From Ypsolopha sequella (Eukaryota > Arthropoda > Insecta > Lepidoptera > Ypsolophidae), in assembly GCA_934047225.1 (NCBI GenBank), contig OW203991.1, positions 4,278,001 through 4,342,000 of the forward strand: DNA of 64,000 bases. The letters are read 5' to 3'. Of this stretch, positions 10,346 to 20,899 are shown piece after piece. The position numbers and the translations under genes are program-made. The notes beneath the pieces are model-generated. The model made no database searches, was not told the origin of the DNA, and saw only the letters and a program-made list of their open reading frames with translations. Each line of letters starts with the position of its first letter. The first letter of the stretch is position 1.

Positions 10346-10506
10346 GGTATCGATTCGGCATAACACGTCTTAACTTATTTGACAGAACTAACCTTATTTT
10401 AAGCGTCCTGTCTTTTTATTTCTTTATCGAAAAGACAAGGACAGAACGCTCAAATTAAGTTTAATCCTGTCAAATATGTTAAGATGTGCTTCACCGAATC
10501 GGTACC
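10346..10506. mobile_element. Foldback MITE GGTATCGATTCGG
   Basis: Arms of about 65 bp begin GGTATCGATTCGG and end CCGAATCGGTACC. Inside them 'cttaacttatttgacag' pairs with 'ctgtcaaatatgttaag'. AAT flanks both ends, too short to be a firm target duplication. Confidence 0.7.
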
Positions 10507-10574
10507 AATATTAATTTGTGTAGAACTAAGCGTAAAATAAAGATAGGTTTTAGAGTGTCGAGTGAAAATCAATT

Positions 10575-11225
10575 TGCTTGGATTAAATTATGTTAACCAT
10601 TTCGACATTTAGGTTTAATAAGCCGTATTTTAGAACTTGTGGTCTAAAAAACCTCATGATGATGAATATTTTTACGAAAAAGCTGCAACTTCCATTTGCC
10701 TTCGTGTGACGTCACTTGAGAAATGGCTGTTTAGAAATGTGTCCTTTGCTATCAAGATAAATTTATAATAATTTGCTTCCGACTGATTTGACAGGTGGAT
10801 GACAGATGAGTAGATAGACCACTTTTTTTTATAAGCAACTCTGAATAATAATGTGATAACTATTGTTCTGCGATAAGCAATCACACATCACAATCAGTAT
10901 AATGTCTATAATTATCAAGTAATGTTATATCGGAGTATTCTTTAAAAATCATAAAAAAGGAATGGTTAATATACCAAAATAATGAAAACTATGTGCTAAA
11001 ATGACGCATCAGCCCGTATTCGTCCACTGCTGGACATAGGCCTTCCCAATATTACGCCACTCTTGGCGGTCCTCAATCATCCTCATCCAGCCGCCACCCG
11101 CAACGTCCTTCAGATCGTCAGTCCAGCGGGCACGAGGGCGGCCTACGCTGCGCTTTGCAGTACGACGTATATTCTCTTAAAAAAAAAAAAAAACTTTCAG
11201 AAATTAAACTATGGGAATTTTGTCT
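10575..11225 (+). repeat. Dispersed repeat 'GTGTGACGTCACTTGAG', copy 1, interrupted
   Basis: 'ttaggtttaataagccgta', 'gtgtgacgtcacttgagaaa', 'gacagatgagtag' and a final A-run with 'ctatgggaat' occur in the same order at 59,090-59,500. This copy carries an extra 157 bp (the LINE tail at 11,007-11,163) which the 59-kb copy lacks. Confidence 0.7.
11007..11163 (-). pseudogene. 5'-truncated LINE, C-terminal coding tail
   Basis: Read on the minus strand, about 47 codons run to a TGA at 11,009-11,011 and include GRPRARWTDDLKD and EDRQEWR. I recognise this as the C-terminal end of an insect LINE reverse transcriptase ORF, probably of the RTE kind, which often stops just before a TGATGA run. GACG lies at both borders. 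The rest of the element is missing, as expected from 5' truncation during target-primed reverse transcription. It cannot encode a functional enzyme. Confidence 0.65.
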
Positions 11226-11440
11226 ATGGACTTTCGTTCCAAAGTCTCGTTCTAAAATTCGGTGATAGAGATAGAGGAAAATCTCCTCCTTGTTGATAGA
11301 TAACTTCCCACTTGCTCAACGGTGATCAAAATAAATAACAATATAATGTGGGGTACACATTTTTGTACCTAAACTTGCATACTAGGTATGTATTTGTAAA
11401 CCAAATCTATCATTATCAATTCTTACTTACATTATCAAGA
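11226..11440. other. Unassigned stretch after the dispersed repeat
   Basis: 'acttcccacttgctcaacggtga' at 11,304-11,326 matches a segment of the tRNA-headed SINE at 52,303-52,318, so a SINE scrap is present; the remainder is unplaced. Confidence 0.35.
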
Positions 11441-11442
11441 CC

Positions 11443-11605
11443 TTACTAGCTTTTTCCCGCGGCTTCGCCCGCGTATAATTAGATTTTTTTTCTACATAGT
11501 CCTATCAAATCGGTCAGTATTTTTGAGACCAAATACTTTACAGTGCATTTTGACCCAATGCAGGTAATATAGCCTACACGTGTCATGTACCCCGTGGAAA
11601 AACTA
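11443..11605 (+). repeat. RTE-like tail repeat 'GGCTTCGCCCGCG', 5' fragment
   Basis: 'ctagctttttcccgcggctt' followed by CGCCCGCG is the start of a repeat very common in insects. Related sequence is at 28,190-28,487 (minus) and around the BEL insertion (33,806 and 41,337). The 3' half is missing here. Confidence 0.6.
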
Positions 11606-11639
11606 AACAAAATTGTCGTCCTTACTTACAATGCTTACA

Positions 11640-12090
11640 AACACAATATCCATGCCAGTATATGCAATGTTTCCATTGGTTTCTGTTAATAAGAATTTCA
11701 ACATTTTTTAAATTAAAAATTTTAAAATTCTAATTTATAGACACCAATGGAAACTTCCATATAAGGCCCGGCTATTAGGGATGGATATACCGCCATCCAT
11801 CGGGCTCAGGCATCGTGGGCCTCCTGGTATTTTGCCTGTGAGAGTGTCCTCTTACTCTCCTCCGAATTACTTCGAGGGGGTCTCCAAGTAAGATGGTGGT
11901 ACCTCCACAGTCGAGCCCGGCATCAGCTCTACCACCTGTTACGGGCATACACACACATACACAATACATAGGTAATAAAGTTTTGTTAAATTACTTTTGA
12001 GTGAATTTTGAATTTAAGTGTTGTGTTTCGATTAATTAGAAAAAGGCGGGTATTTCACAATCCGGCTGAGAAACCACTCTTAAACAATTT
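11640..12090 (+). repeat. Dispersed repeat 'TTCGATTAATTAGAAAAAGG', copy 1, interrupted
   Basis: 'ccattggtttctgtt' and later 'acacaatacataggtaat' and 'tttcgattaattagaaaaag' match, in order, the reverse complement of 16,930-17,125. Between the first and second motif this copy carries an extra block at about 11,756-11,955, absent from the other copy. Confidence 0.65.
11756..11955 (-). mobile_element. LINE 3'-end-derived repeat, copy 1 (inserted)
   Basis: 'ggatggatataccgccatcc', 'ggcctcctggtattttgcct' and 'gtcgagcccggcatcagct' match blocks at 28,728-28,912 and, inverted, 50,938-51,125. In the sense direction the 50.9-kb copy stays open through PGSTVEVPPSYLE and GRVRGQL and stops after ALYGTDW, so the sense strand here is minus. 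It interrupts an older repeat. Confidence 0.65.
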
Positions 12091-12892
12091 TAATCAAATT
12101 TTCTTTAACTTTGCCATGTGACTTGGTTATTTTGTTATTACGTTATTAACACTGAGCAGAAAAATATATTATTTATAAAAAAAAGGTACTATAACACCCA
12201 TAGCCTAAGGGCTATGTCTTTTAGTGCCCTCCCCCCCTTGAGCTTTTCCTGTATCCCCCACTGACACACCGGGAACTCTTTGGACATTATTGTGTGTCCA
12301 CTACAGACAGAAACAAAGAAGAAGAAACATTTCTAATATCCATAAGCCCACCATTGCAACAGTGCGGCATTAGCCCAGGCCTTCCCAACCAGGACCTGAA
12401 TCCAAACAAGCCACCTTGACCGATTTCGTAACGTGACATCCTTACCGCGTCATCGACTCGAATGAGTCAAACGAAAGTCCTCGAGACGTTACTTAGGTAC
12501 CACCGTTTCTCAATCGAAAAACGTTACGATCGAAATAAAAATGCATGTGGCCCACATATGATTGTCTAAATAATGCTTTCTTTCTTTCTTATTTCTTTAC
12601 TGCACGAAAACTTTAATAAATAACGAGGTGAATGTAGTTTTTCCCAGTCAACCTGACAAAATGCGTAAGAAAACTTTTTTCTAAATCCCACGCACTTTAA
12701 TAGCAATGTCACACATAAGGTCGCACTAAATAGCTACTTATGGTGCTTTAAAACTACTGCACAAAGTTTAATGTGGTTTTATTATTACATTGCTTCCGGT
12801 TCCTTAATCATGTCATTGTAATCACATAGCAGTACTTGAACGGAGCTAAACTATGCCTATGACAATATAGCACTGGCCTTTTTTAGGGTTCC
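12091..12892. other. Unassigned stretch
   Basis: Holds a C-run (12,228-12,236), a TTTC-type tract near 12,574-12,590 that could be a retroposon tail, and 'gtgcggcattagccca' near 12,362. No ORF or inverted repeat supported. Confidence 0.35.
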
Positions 12893-13126
12893 GTACCCAA
12901 AGGTTAACCAACGGAACCCTATTACTAAGACTCCGCTGAGTTAGACAGTTGAAATTTTCACAGATGATGTATTTCTGTTGCCGCTATAATAACAAATACT
13001 AAAAAACAGTATAAAATAAACATTTAAGGGGGCTCCCATACAACAGCCATGTTTTTTTTGCCGTTTTTATAGATAATGGTACGGAACACTTCGTGCGCGA
13101 GTCCGACTCGCACTTGGCCGGTTTTT
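12893..13126 (-). repeat. GGTACGGAACCCT repeat, copy (minus)
   Basis: Begins TTAGGGTTCCGTACCCAAAG and ends with 'gtccgactcgcacttggccg', the reverse order of the 45.3-kb copy. The interior 'ggagtcttagtaat' and 'gtgaaaatttcaactg' motifs are present in inverse. This is the most widespread family in the window. Confidence 0.8.
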
Positions 13127-13339
13127 GTCTAGTATAACCACTGGACCCTCGTCACCTGACGATTCAACGCCTTCGCGTATTAGATCATATCCATCCTTTC
13201 ACTTTTACCCACTCATCTCAACTTTTAAGGAAATAAGCAAATTCCCCAAAACTTGATATTCCAAGGTGAATAAAGATCGATGGTATCTCTTCACACCTGC
13301 ACCACGAGATCGAAGACTCGAAGAAAGCCTGAATGGTTT

Positions 13340-13890
13340 GCTTTCAATGTTTACGGGGAGAAATCTCTGACCGGATCGGCGCGCGCGCAAGCCCCGCGCC
13401 TCGGCCTGGCGTGTTCATCAAGTCAAGTCAGCCAGCCAGTCTTACGCGCCGCGGCATCTCGATACCACGTCACACGGCCCAAACCTCGCGCGGCATCCAA
13501 ATCATTCACGAAGGGAAGTTTTTCGTGTCAACATCCCATAATTCGAAGAAATAAAGCCCCGATTCTCGGCAGAAACGAGACATCTCCTAAACAGTTCGGG
13601 TGTTTTTGTGATCTTGTGTGAGCGTGTTTTGAAAGCATCGTTTTTTGTTAGAAAGTGCGCCTGCTTTGCTACCTGGAGAGGGGTGTTTTTCTTCGGTCTG
13701 CTGGTACGTCTTTACAAGTTTTGAGGCTGTATAATAGCGGCATTATTTGGTGGAATGTGGTCCGTGTTTTGTTTGTGGGATGGCTGGCGACGTAAGCGCA
13801 TCTTAGAGTCAAGTTAGAAAGGTTGCCTCTCACCGGCGTCAGTTCTTCGGTTACTGTACTAGGTATATAGCTATAGAAGCCGTTATGGAT
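13340..13890 (+). promoter_or_regulatory. Putative promoter and 5' UTR first exon
   Basis: A GC- and CpG-rich stretch (for example 'ggcgcgcgcgcaagccccgc' at 13,378) in otherwise AT-rich DNA, with no repeat partner in the window. It ends in a strong donor: ATGGAT then GTAAGT at 13,891. A second possible donor follows ATGGCTGGCGAC, with GTAAGC at 13,792. The likely transcript starts somewhere in 13,400-13,620; I cannot fix the start. If spliced to the acceptor at 53,877, the ATG at 13,885 opens a six-codon upstream ORF that ends before the signal-peptide ATG. Short frames open here are not convincing proteins. Inference from composition and splice signals only. Confidence 0.4.
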
Positions 13891-14540
13891 GTAAGTACCT
13901 CATGTGTTTACGATCGTTTTACTATGTTTTGTAGAGGGACATGTTTACTGTCGTTTTATTGGGTTCCGCGCGCACTTTTAGAAACAAAACAAATAACAAT
14001 CCTAAATACGTTTTTAATGGTTTTGTTTCTTAGAAAGATAGACAGCAATCCTTAATGCAATCAGCAAATAATGTACATACCTATATACTTACTATTTAAA
14101 TATTTATACCATCTTGATGTTTGTCATACAAAAGACATCAACGCGGACGATAAAGGTCAAATGCGCTTCTTTAGACATCATTCAACTTTATATTTCGAGA
14201 GAAATATTTTCATTCCAGTGAAGTAGTACTTTGTAAAATCAATGATTTTTATCTATTTCAAACTCAACTTATTCGATACATGTATAAATACAGTATTGTT
14301 GCTTTTCTTCAAAATCCTTTACATTGAAAATATTTGGCCAAAAGTGACTCAGACTAGCAAACAAAGGGTTTCGTGCATTATGGCAAATAATACCAATATA
14401 AATGCAAGATGCAACATCAAGGAGCCAAAAAACAGGTGCTAAAATGACAACGCCTGACAAATAATTCGGCGCTCCCTGAGTACGCACCCAAATTTTTAAC
14501 AATCGGACCAAATTTGAAACTTTTATGTGGTGAAACAAAT
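13891..14540. other. Unassigned stretch, presumed intron start
   Basis: AT-rich with no repeat partner recognised. Short ORFs near 14,242-14,538 on both strands overlap each other and have no family features. Confidence 0.35.
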
Positions 14541-14752
14541 AACTTTAAAAAATGCAACTTTTTCTGAGTTTTTTGGCTGGGGAACCCCTTAGGTTTAAAT
14601 TTTATTTTGTTCTAAAATTTGGCGTGGGCCATATATAGGTATAGACACGAATTCTGTGAAAATTTCAACTCGACAGACGGACATACAGGTAGCGAAGTCT
14701 TAGTAATATTAGGGTCCCGTTTGGAATCCTTTGGGTACGGAACCCTAAAAAA
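14541..14752 (+). repeat. GGTACGGAACCCT repeat, diverged subfamily
   Basis: Ends GGGTACGGAACCCTAAAAA and has 'tgtgaaaatttcaact', 'gacagacgg' and 'gtcttagtaat' in the family order, but its left half ('tttttggctggggaacccc') differs from the 45-kb type. Confidence 0.65.
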
Positions 14753-15184
14753 CATGCCTTCATGTAATAATCAGAACAGTATATTTCCTCAATTAAACTA
14801 AGTCTAAATCATTTCCAAGCGAAACAATAACAGTATTAAATCCGCTTAGCCCATTAATCCTCGTATGAACGGTAACCGATAGACAGCCCAACTTTTTACA
14901 GTATTTTCCAACAATATTCAAGCGAAATGCATGCACTATTGCATTGCAATTCGCCTCACAATCGTTCCGAATTGTTTAAAAAAACAAGCAACGTTTCGCC
15001 GGGCCACGCAACTGGTACACGGCATGTTTTCCATATCTAAGTATAGATCTAGTTGCCCACAAAAACGTGTGAGCTTATGTAGCATAGCACTACATGTCTA
15101 ATAAATCTGCTAATAAATTCTTGCATAAAAGCCCCCTGTTTTTTAATTTATTCAGATACAATATCGGAGACGACAGAAATAAGA
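14753..15184. other. Unassigned stretch
   Basis: Contains 'cgccgggccacgcaactgg' at about 14,998, a GC-richer patch without an open frame. No repeat partner found. Confidence 0.35.
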
Positions 15185-15510
15185 AAGGAGCCATAAAATG
15201 TGAGACACGAAAATTGCGCCAAAAAGGAATTATGGGTGACTCAAGATTGAGCACCTCATTGTGAATCAAGTAGAACTGAAATCTATGACGTTTTATTATT
15301 GTTTAAAATAGCGCGCTCTGGGCCGTGGCTGTTACAACAACCAAAATATCGCGCGCTCTCGAAAAACCGTTTTTTTTTATTAAATAACTTAGCTGAGATA
15401 AAAACAGGATTTGTTCAAACAAGCAAGATATCATTTAAACATTGTTATAAGGAAACAACCAACTTAATCCTGAAATCGATACTCGAGGGTTAAAATCAAT
15501 ATAAAGTGTA
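15185..15510 (-). repeat. Dispersed repeat 'GCGCGCTCT/AAATATC', copy (minus)
   Basis: 'gagcacctcattgtgaatca', 'aaaatatcgcgcgctctcga' and 'atactcgaggg' are, in reverse order, the landmarks of 18,760-19,445. Related pieces are at 48,690-48,915 and 60,785-60,915. The short ORF spanning it is part of the repeat. Confidence 0.7.
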
Positions 15511-15637
15511 AATAAAATAGAGGTTTACAAAAGATTTAATTTACAATAAATATATGAATCAACTGACGTGGTTTGTTCAAACTTCTTTCATCAACGTTAA
15601 TAGAACATACGTGTAATTTTTATGACTGTGGGTTTCC

Positions 15638-15862
15638 TGCGGGCCTCTAGTTGCCAACTAGACTGGGTGTCTATCATCAAAAGCATAGATATACTATCGA
15701 ATTCCAATTTTCTAAGTATATGTTCGCACTTGAAGTGACAACATAGTTCGTAAATAGTTCAATACTCACCAAAGGCAATTTTTAAAGTTCAGTTTATATT
15801 TATGTTTTTGACGATAGGCACCCGGTCCAGTTGGCAACCAAATATATAGAATAGGGGGCTGG
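15638..15862. mobile_element. Foldback MITE 'GATGATAGGCACC', copy 3
   Basis: 'gggcctctagttgccaact' at the left, 'gcacttgaagtga' at the centre, and 'gataggcacccggtccagtt' then 'agaatagggggct' at the right. Confidence 0.7.
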
Positions 15863-16083
15863 TTATTACAACAAAATCATCCAAAGTTTGTTATTTGCCT
15901 AATCTTTCCCCTTATTATAATGAAGTTGTAAATATTCAGTCTCAGTTTTCTCCGAGATGGGTTTTTAAAGTCTTTATACTCATTGGTCGCTCATTTACCC
16001 GCAACCTATATCTCCCTGGAGTATGAAAAAAAAGTAACGTCAGGCAAGCTTTTTACAGTAGTAATTCTTATTTATATTATGGG

Positions 16084-16530
16084 TTAAGGCGTATGACCAC
16101 GCTAAATAAGCAATTCGATGTGTGTCGGTACAAATATCAACGGAAACGACATTGAAATAATGTTCATTTCAGCGTGCCTTGAAAAGTGGCTGTTACGACA
16201 ACCACTGCATCTCCGGCTAGCGCAAAATAGAAGAAAATAATACTTTTCACAAAATGTTTGAACTTAAATTTTTTAGATCTAAAAATTTCCTATAATTTTG
16301 TGAAATTATGATTACAATCGCTTTAGGCGTTTGGAAAGAGTAAGAGAATTCTTGTGTTAATCATGTGAAACTTTCGATGACTTTCGATTTTTTTTATCAA
16401 TACTAACAATAGAAAAACAGTTTATGAAACTAAAAATTTATTTTTGACTATATTATGCCTATCCGTGTGGGAGGAGTAGGCCTTCAAAGACAGGTTCAAA
16501 TTGCAGTTGGCGTATCCATTCGCTTTGAAA
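16084..16530 (-). mobile_element. TTAA-2 MITE, copy 2 (minus)
   Basis: Starts at TTAA (16,084-16,087) with GGCGTATGACCACGC and ends near 'ggcgtatccattcgc' where the expected TTAA has decayed. It is the reverse complement of 33,233-33,720 over nearly its whole length, with scattered substitutions. Confidence 0.75.
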
Positions 16531-16930
16531 GAAGTAGCACTCACTCGTCACTCTGAGTAAATAAGAGATTTTTCAACAACATATCCTACTAATTCACGTA
16601 TTTTTTCTAATGGTTAAAACTCTACCCGAACATAAAAACAAAGTTATCCTTTTTCCAAAGCAATACAACTTTATATAAGACTGATACTCGTATAGACAAG
16701 TAAGTAATAGTTTCCGTGTGAGAGTAAAGAGTTATCGGGTTAAATGAACCGGTCACACGACAAATAAGGTAGGGTTGACGCTTCTTTTTCTAGAGATCTC
16801 CACACTGCAATACAAACATACATACACAACTTTCGTACGTAGGTATAGGTATATTTTTACGTTGTTTACACAACATTCTACAAGGTTCGTTTTTAAAATA
16901 CATTAAACATGTTCCATTGATTACACTGAG
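16531..16930. other. Unassigned stretch
   Basis: No ORF or repeat partner. 'ctacccgaacataaaaacaa' and the region to 16,900 look like ordinary AT-rich intron. Confidence 0.3.
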
Positions 16931-17125
16931 CCACATCCATTTCAATTTTTTCTGAGCGTTTCGCAACCGGATTGTGAAAAACCCACCTTTTTCTAATTAA
17001 TCGAAACAGAACACTTAAATTCAAAATTCACTCTATAGTTATTAAACAAAACCTTATTACCTATGTATTGTGTATATTGCCATCGCACAGTTTCCATTGG
17101 TTTCTGTAAATTAGAAGGAAATAGA
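16930..17125 (-). repeat. Dispersed repeat 'TTCGATTAATTAGAAAAAGG', copy 2
   Basis: Uninterrupted counterpart of 11,640-12,090, in reverse orientation, showing the empty site of the LINE-derived block at 11,756-11,955. The overlapping 62-residue ORF is not a gene. Confidence 0.65.
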
Positions 17126-17138
17126 ATTTCAAAAATGT

Positions 17139-17197
17139 TGGTGGCGCGCCTGTCATGTAAGCAGGACGTTTGCAGGTTCAAATCCTGGCCCGAGGAA
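17139..17197 (+). mobile_element. tRNA-like SINE fragment (B box only)
   Basis: GGTTCAAATCCTGGCCC is a good B box, preceded by 'tggtggcgcgcctgtcatgt'. There is no intact A box or acceptor, so I read it as a SINE remnant. Confidence 0.4.
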
Positions 17198-17457
17198 TTT
17201 TTTCAAAAATATATGTGCTTTTAAATTTGTTTCTGATTGATTTCTAGTTTGTAATGCATTCTAATAATAATTAGAGTATTCAAAGCTTTGGATTTCGCAA
17301 TAAAAACATATAATCTTATACCCTATTCAATATAAAAGAATACATAAAAAAAAGAAAAAAGAATACCTACCTTAAACTAAATAAAAATGGAAGCCAAATC
17401 GATACCGTCACCCGGTAGGGTACCCAACAGGCTGGCGGCATTATAATGTACGCAGTA

Positions 17458-17916
17458 TACAGGGTGCTTGGAAATTTGACCTATTACTTGAAAGGAGTTA
17501 TACTATAGACCATTTCCAACAAATAATGCCTACCAACTAGGGGTCGAAAATGATAATTTTATTCAATTAAAACACGTCGATATAGCGAAAATTACAAAGT
17601 AAACAAGGTCTTCTTTCCACTTAAGACCTTTTATTTCTGAGATTATGGGAATTCAGGGCATGTATTTTTTTTTTTACAAATGATCACTCATTTATGATTA
17701 ATCAGAAAAATAACACATACGTGCCGAGAGAGGAGTAGTTATTTTGAAATTATTTGTTTTTGGTAAGCAGTCTGAAAGTTTGAAAAATATCTTAAAAACC
17801 TCCGTAACTCGGAGACCATTTATTTTTGACCCCTAGTTGATAGGGCTCAATTTGTTGTAAATGATCTCTAGTATAACTCCTTTCAAGGAATAGGTCGAAT
17901 TACCAAGCAGCCTGTA
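17458..17916. mobile_element. TA-flanked foldback MITE CAGGGTGCTTGG
   Basis: TA at 17,458 and 17,915 flanks 455 bp. The ends read CAGGGTGCTTGGAAATTTGA and, inverted, CAGGCTGCTTGGTAATTCGA, and similarity of the arms extends through 'gaaaggagttatacta' and further in. TA plus CAGGGTG ends fit the Tc1/mariner group. Confidence 0.8.
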
Positions 17917-18313
17917 TAAATTTTATTTCGCCTTTCTGTAAAATGTTTCGAGTGCGTCTCGACAACCCTACCCATCTACGACATGTTTATTTATCAATAT
18001 GCCAGTCTCGTGCCTCGCTGGACGTACAGACAACATTCACACAATATTTGTATGTATTAGCATTGCACGGGTTGCTATTCAATGTGACTACTTCGTATTG
18101 GTAGATCCTGGATTTTTGCAAGAAGTTACAAAGATTTAATTTTAACATAATTCTTTTTCTTAACTCCTGTTAAAAACGTACCAATTTTTTTATCTAAACT
18201 AAAATTCGTTAAATAAGAAATAGAAATAGAAAGCTTATTTTTCTCATATTTCATGTTTAAGTCAGTGTTCTTTATTAAAAGATAATATTATTTATATTTA
18301 AAAACCTTGAAAT
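17917..18313. other. Unassigned stretch
   Basis: No ORF or inverted repeat. 'gtgcctcgctggacgtacag' at 18,010 is locally GC-rich but isolated. Confidence 0.3.
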
Positions 18314-18478
18314 TAAAGCCGATTCTGAAGGCTTTCATTTTAGTTTTAGTGCTGTCAAGACTTAAATTTTTCCAAAGTAATTTAGCTTCTGTTCTTAACA
18401 CTTATGAACTATTTTGTAACGAAGAAAATTTAGTTTTAACAGCACTAAAAGTAAAATTAAAGCCTTCAGAATCGGCTA
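18314..18478. mobile_element. Foldback MITE with TAAAGCCGATTCTGAAGGC ends, copy 2
   Basis: 'attaaagccgattctgaagg' at the left and 'ccttcagaatcggcta' at the right enclose 'tttagttttagtgctgtca' and its inverted partner. Same organisation as 2,885-3,045. The open frame over it is repeat-derived. Confidence 0.75.
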
Positions 18479-18589
18479 CATTCTGTAATCCAATCGGAAT
18501 AGACACACACTATCCTAAGAATATCTATGTTTTACAAATGGTTTTGGTATTCCGTTTGTATGAGCTAGACATACTCCGCTGGCCTCTTA

Positions 18590-19445
18590 AGGAGAGTAAT
18601 GAGACAAATAGAAATGAAATGACAGACTTTGGATGATGTTGTTGCCAAATCAGGAAACTGGAGTCAAAAACTTTTATGTTCTCGTAACGTTTATGAAGTT
18701 TGAAGTAAATATTTAATGTAAATAAAATCTTTTGCAAACATTGATTTTACTAATTTTAGAGTTTATATTGATTTTCTCTCGAGTATTGAATTCAAGATAT
18801 AGTTGGTTGTTTCTTCATAAAATATCTTTGAATGATATCTAGTTTTCTAATTAAACTTAACTGCCATTTAATTGAAAAGCAAATAACGATGCCTTGATAA
18901 GAAATAATCTATGTAGTATTTTTACAAATAAATATTTTTTTTGTTTTTCACTATTATTATGTAGTTTATTTATTTCAGATTTACATATTTACTTATTAAT
19001 TATGTATTTTACTCTTTACACTATTTGCTTTAAGTTTAATATTGTTATATTTAGATGATGTTATATTTCGATTATTTTGTTTAATTTTAGTAGGATCCAG
19101 CAGAATACCAGCGCTGTGGCTTCGGCTGTGGCATTAAGCTGAGCTGGGCTCCTTTTTCATAACCACAGAATATTTCGTTTGTAATTTGTTTTCTTTTTTC
19201 GTTTTGTTCTCTGTGGTGTTTGAAATAAAGCTCTTTTCTTTCTTTCTTTGTCTAGCTAGTTTGAACAAATCGTGTTTTTTATTTCAACCAGAAGCCGAGT
19301 TATTTAATAAAAACGCAGTTTTTTGAGACCGCGCGATATTTTGATTGTTCTTACAGAGACGGCACAGACTGCGCTAAACGTCATAGAGTTTAGTTCTACT
19401 TGACGCAAAATGAGGTGCTTCATCTCGGGTCACCCATACCCTTAA
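18590..19445 (+). repeat. Dispersed repeat 'GCGCGCTCT/AAATATC', copy (plus), split
   Basis: Its left part ('gaaatgaaatgacagac', 'gatgttgttgccaaatcagg') resembles 48,225-48,300 and its middle 'ttgattttctctcgagta' and right 'gtttgaacaaatc' parts resemble the 15-kb copy reversed. The continuity is broken by an extra block at about 18,856-19,255. Confidence 0.65.
18856..19255 (+). mobile_element. LINE 3' tail inserted in older repeat
   Basis: 'ggctgtggcattaagctgag', 'cataaccacagaatatt' and 'ttctctgtggtgtttgaaat' followed by AATAAAG and (TTTC)n at 19,229-19,250 is a LINE-type 3' terminus that I recognise in style. TCTAG occurs at both borders, suggesting a short target duplication. No coding sequence is left. 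Confidence 0.6.
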
Positions 19446-19682
19446 TGTAAATTTCATCAACCCTTTCCATGAGCCACGGTTAAGCGTACCTTCTGTATAA
19501 AAACAACTTATTTAATCTTTTCTAAGAAAATATAGCCTTAGCTAACATGTCAACTGTCGGCTTAAATAAAAGGTATCCGGTTAATTAAGTTTCGTTAATG
19601 TGTGTTTGCATGAAATCCTACATGTCCGACTAATCCTTAAGTATTTAGGGGAGTTCTGTTACATGTTGTTTCCATACATACA
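19446..19682. other. Unassigned stretch
   Basis: Short AT-rich interval with no repeat partner. Confidence 0.3.
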
Positions 19683-19815
19683 AAGCTCACGCCTCTCTCC
19701 CAAAGGGATAGGCAGAGACCACAGATTTACATCTGCTACGATCCTGACAAACTTCTTTAGCTTCCTCCACATCTATCTATCTAGTCATACAAGCTTTTCT
19801 GTTCCAGTATCTGGT
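19683..19815 (+). repeat. Dispersed repeat 'CAGAGACC...CTTCCTCCAC', parent-type copy
   Basis: 'cgcctctctcccaaagggat', 'ggcagagaccacagattt', 'gctacgatcctgacaaac', 'cttcctccacatctat' and 'tagtcatacaagcttttctg' occur in order. The same order, inverted, appears at 50,322-50,420. Its distal part is the apparent ancestor of the 28-bp minisatellite at 20,944. Confidence 0.65.
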
Positions 19816-20081
19816 TTGTAAGTTGTTTTCACTAAAACTATTTTATGTTTTTGGGAATTACAACATCATGAAACGAAAAATGAAAAGACAAAAAATTTCC
19901 ATTAAAGTTAAACTTCAGTCCCTTAGCACAAAGTGCATAACTTAACTTTGTATTTCTTGTTCAAAATTGAAAAACATTTTTATATGTGGCAGTTAACACC
20001 ACAAAATAGGTACTACCAGAAGGCCGACTCGACGACGCGACGGAGCGAAAACAGACGAGCACATGCATAAAAAATGTGCCT

Positions 20082-20570
20082 GAAGTCAAGCTCTGAGGTA
20101 CCTCGTTGTCCAGGGTCACGCACTTCAAATACTTGGGGCACTGGGTTCAAGAGGACCTCAGTGATTGTAATGATATAAAGAGGGAGCGCAGGTCGCTGGC
20201 TGTCCGATGTAATATGCTTGCCCGCAGATTTGCACGATGTATGAATCAGGTAAAGGTGACGCTCTTCAAAGCATATTGCCAGTCCTTTTACACGTGTAGG
20301 CTGTGGGTGGACTACACGCGTCGGGCATACAGCGACCTGCGGGTCCAGTGTAATAATGCTTTCAGGATATTGTTGGGGTTGCCGCGATATTGCAGCGCCT
20401 CTGTCATGTTCGCGGAAGCACACACAGATGGTTTCGCGGCAATCATGCGAAAGTACTGTGCGTCGCTGCTCAGTCAAATTCGAGTCAGCCCCAATAGTAT
20501 CCTGAAGGTGTTATCTGATAGGTGGGACTCTCCCCTTTTTAAAAAGTGGATGGAGCACCACAATAAATAA
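20082..20570 (+). pseudogene. LINE reverse-transcriptase ORF, C-terminal remnant
   Basis: An open frame of about 160 codons ends at TAA 20,568-20,570. It contains FKYLGHWVQEDL, RERRSLAVRCNMLARRFARC, VKVTLFKAYCQSFYTC and NNAFRILLGLPRYCSAS, a series I recognise as the region downstream of the reverse-transcriptase catalytic core in insect LINEs of the CR1/RTE sort; the clade is not settled. The catalytic core and 5' part are absent and there is no ATG at the left of the frame, so it is a 5'-truncated dead copy. AT-rich sequence and a (TTA)n tract follow to 20,745. Confidence 0.75.
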
Positions 20571-20745
20571 TTTAATTTGATTAAATTTGATTTAATTTAA
20601 TTTAATTTAATTTGATTTAATTTATTTTAATACTACTTTTACTCGCCTGTTCTCTTACTAACACTAGTCCATAAGTTATTTTGTATTACTAACACTTTAT
20701 GGACCCTGTCTGAAATAAATTATTTTATTATTATTATTATTATAG
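20571..20745 (+). repeat. LINE 3' UTR and (TTA)n tail
   Basis: TTTAATTTAATTTAATTTGA low-complexity sequence, then 'ggaccctgtctgaaataaat' and a TTATTATTATTATTA run ending at 20,744. This is the expected end of the truncated LINE. Confidence 0.65.
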
Positions 20746-20899
20746 ACGAATACGTATGATGATCATGGCAGAATTTCGTATTGGCATTCACCCGAGTATC
20801 TCCGAGATCGTCGTACGTACGCGTCTTTGTGTGCGTGCGCCTGTTTTCGCTAGTTATGCGGAGTGAATCTTCTGTTAGTGGTTATTTTGTGGTTAACAC

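Noticed and set aside
13280..13621. Two overlapping plus-strand ORFs of 73 and 113 codons in the GC-rich region
   Set aside because: GC-rich DNA has few stops. The frames overlap, show no domain, and the stretch fits a promoter/5' UTR better.
20013..20477. 154-codon minus-strand ORF
   Set aside because: Antisense shadow of the LINE reverse-transcriptase remnant at 20,082-20,570, whose sense frame has recognisable motifs.
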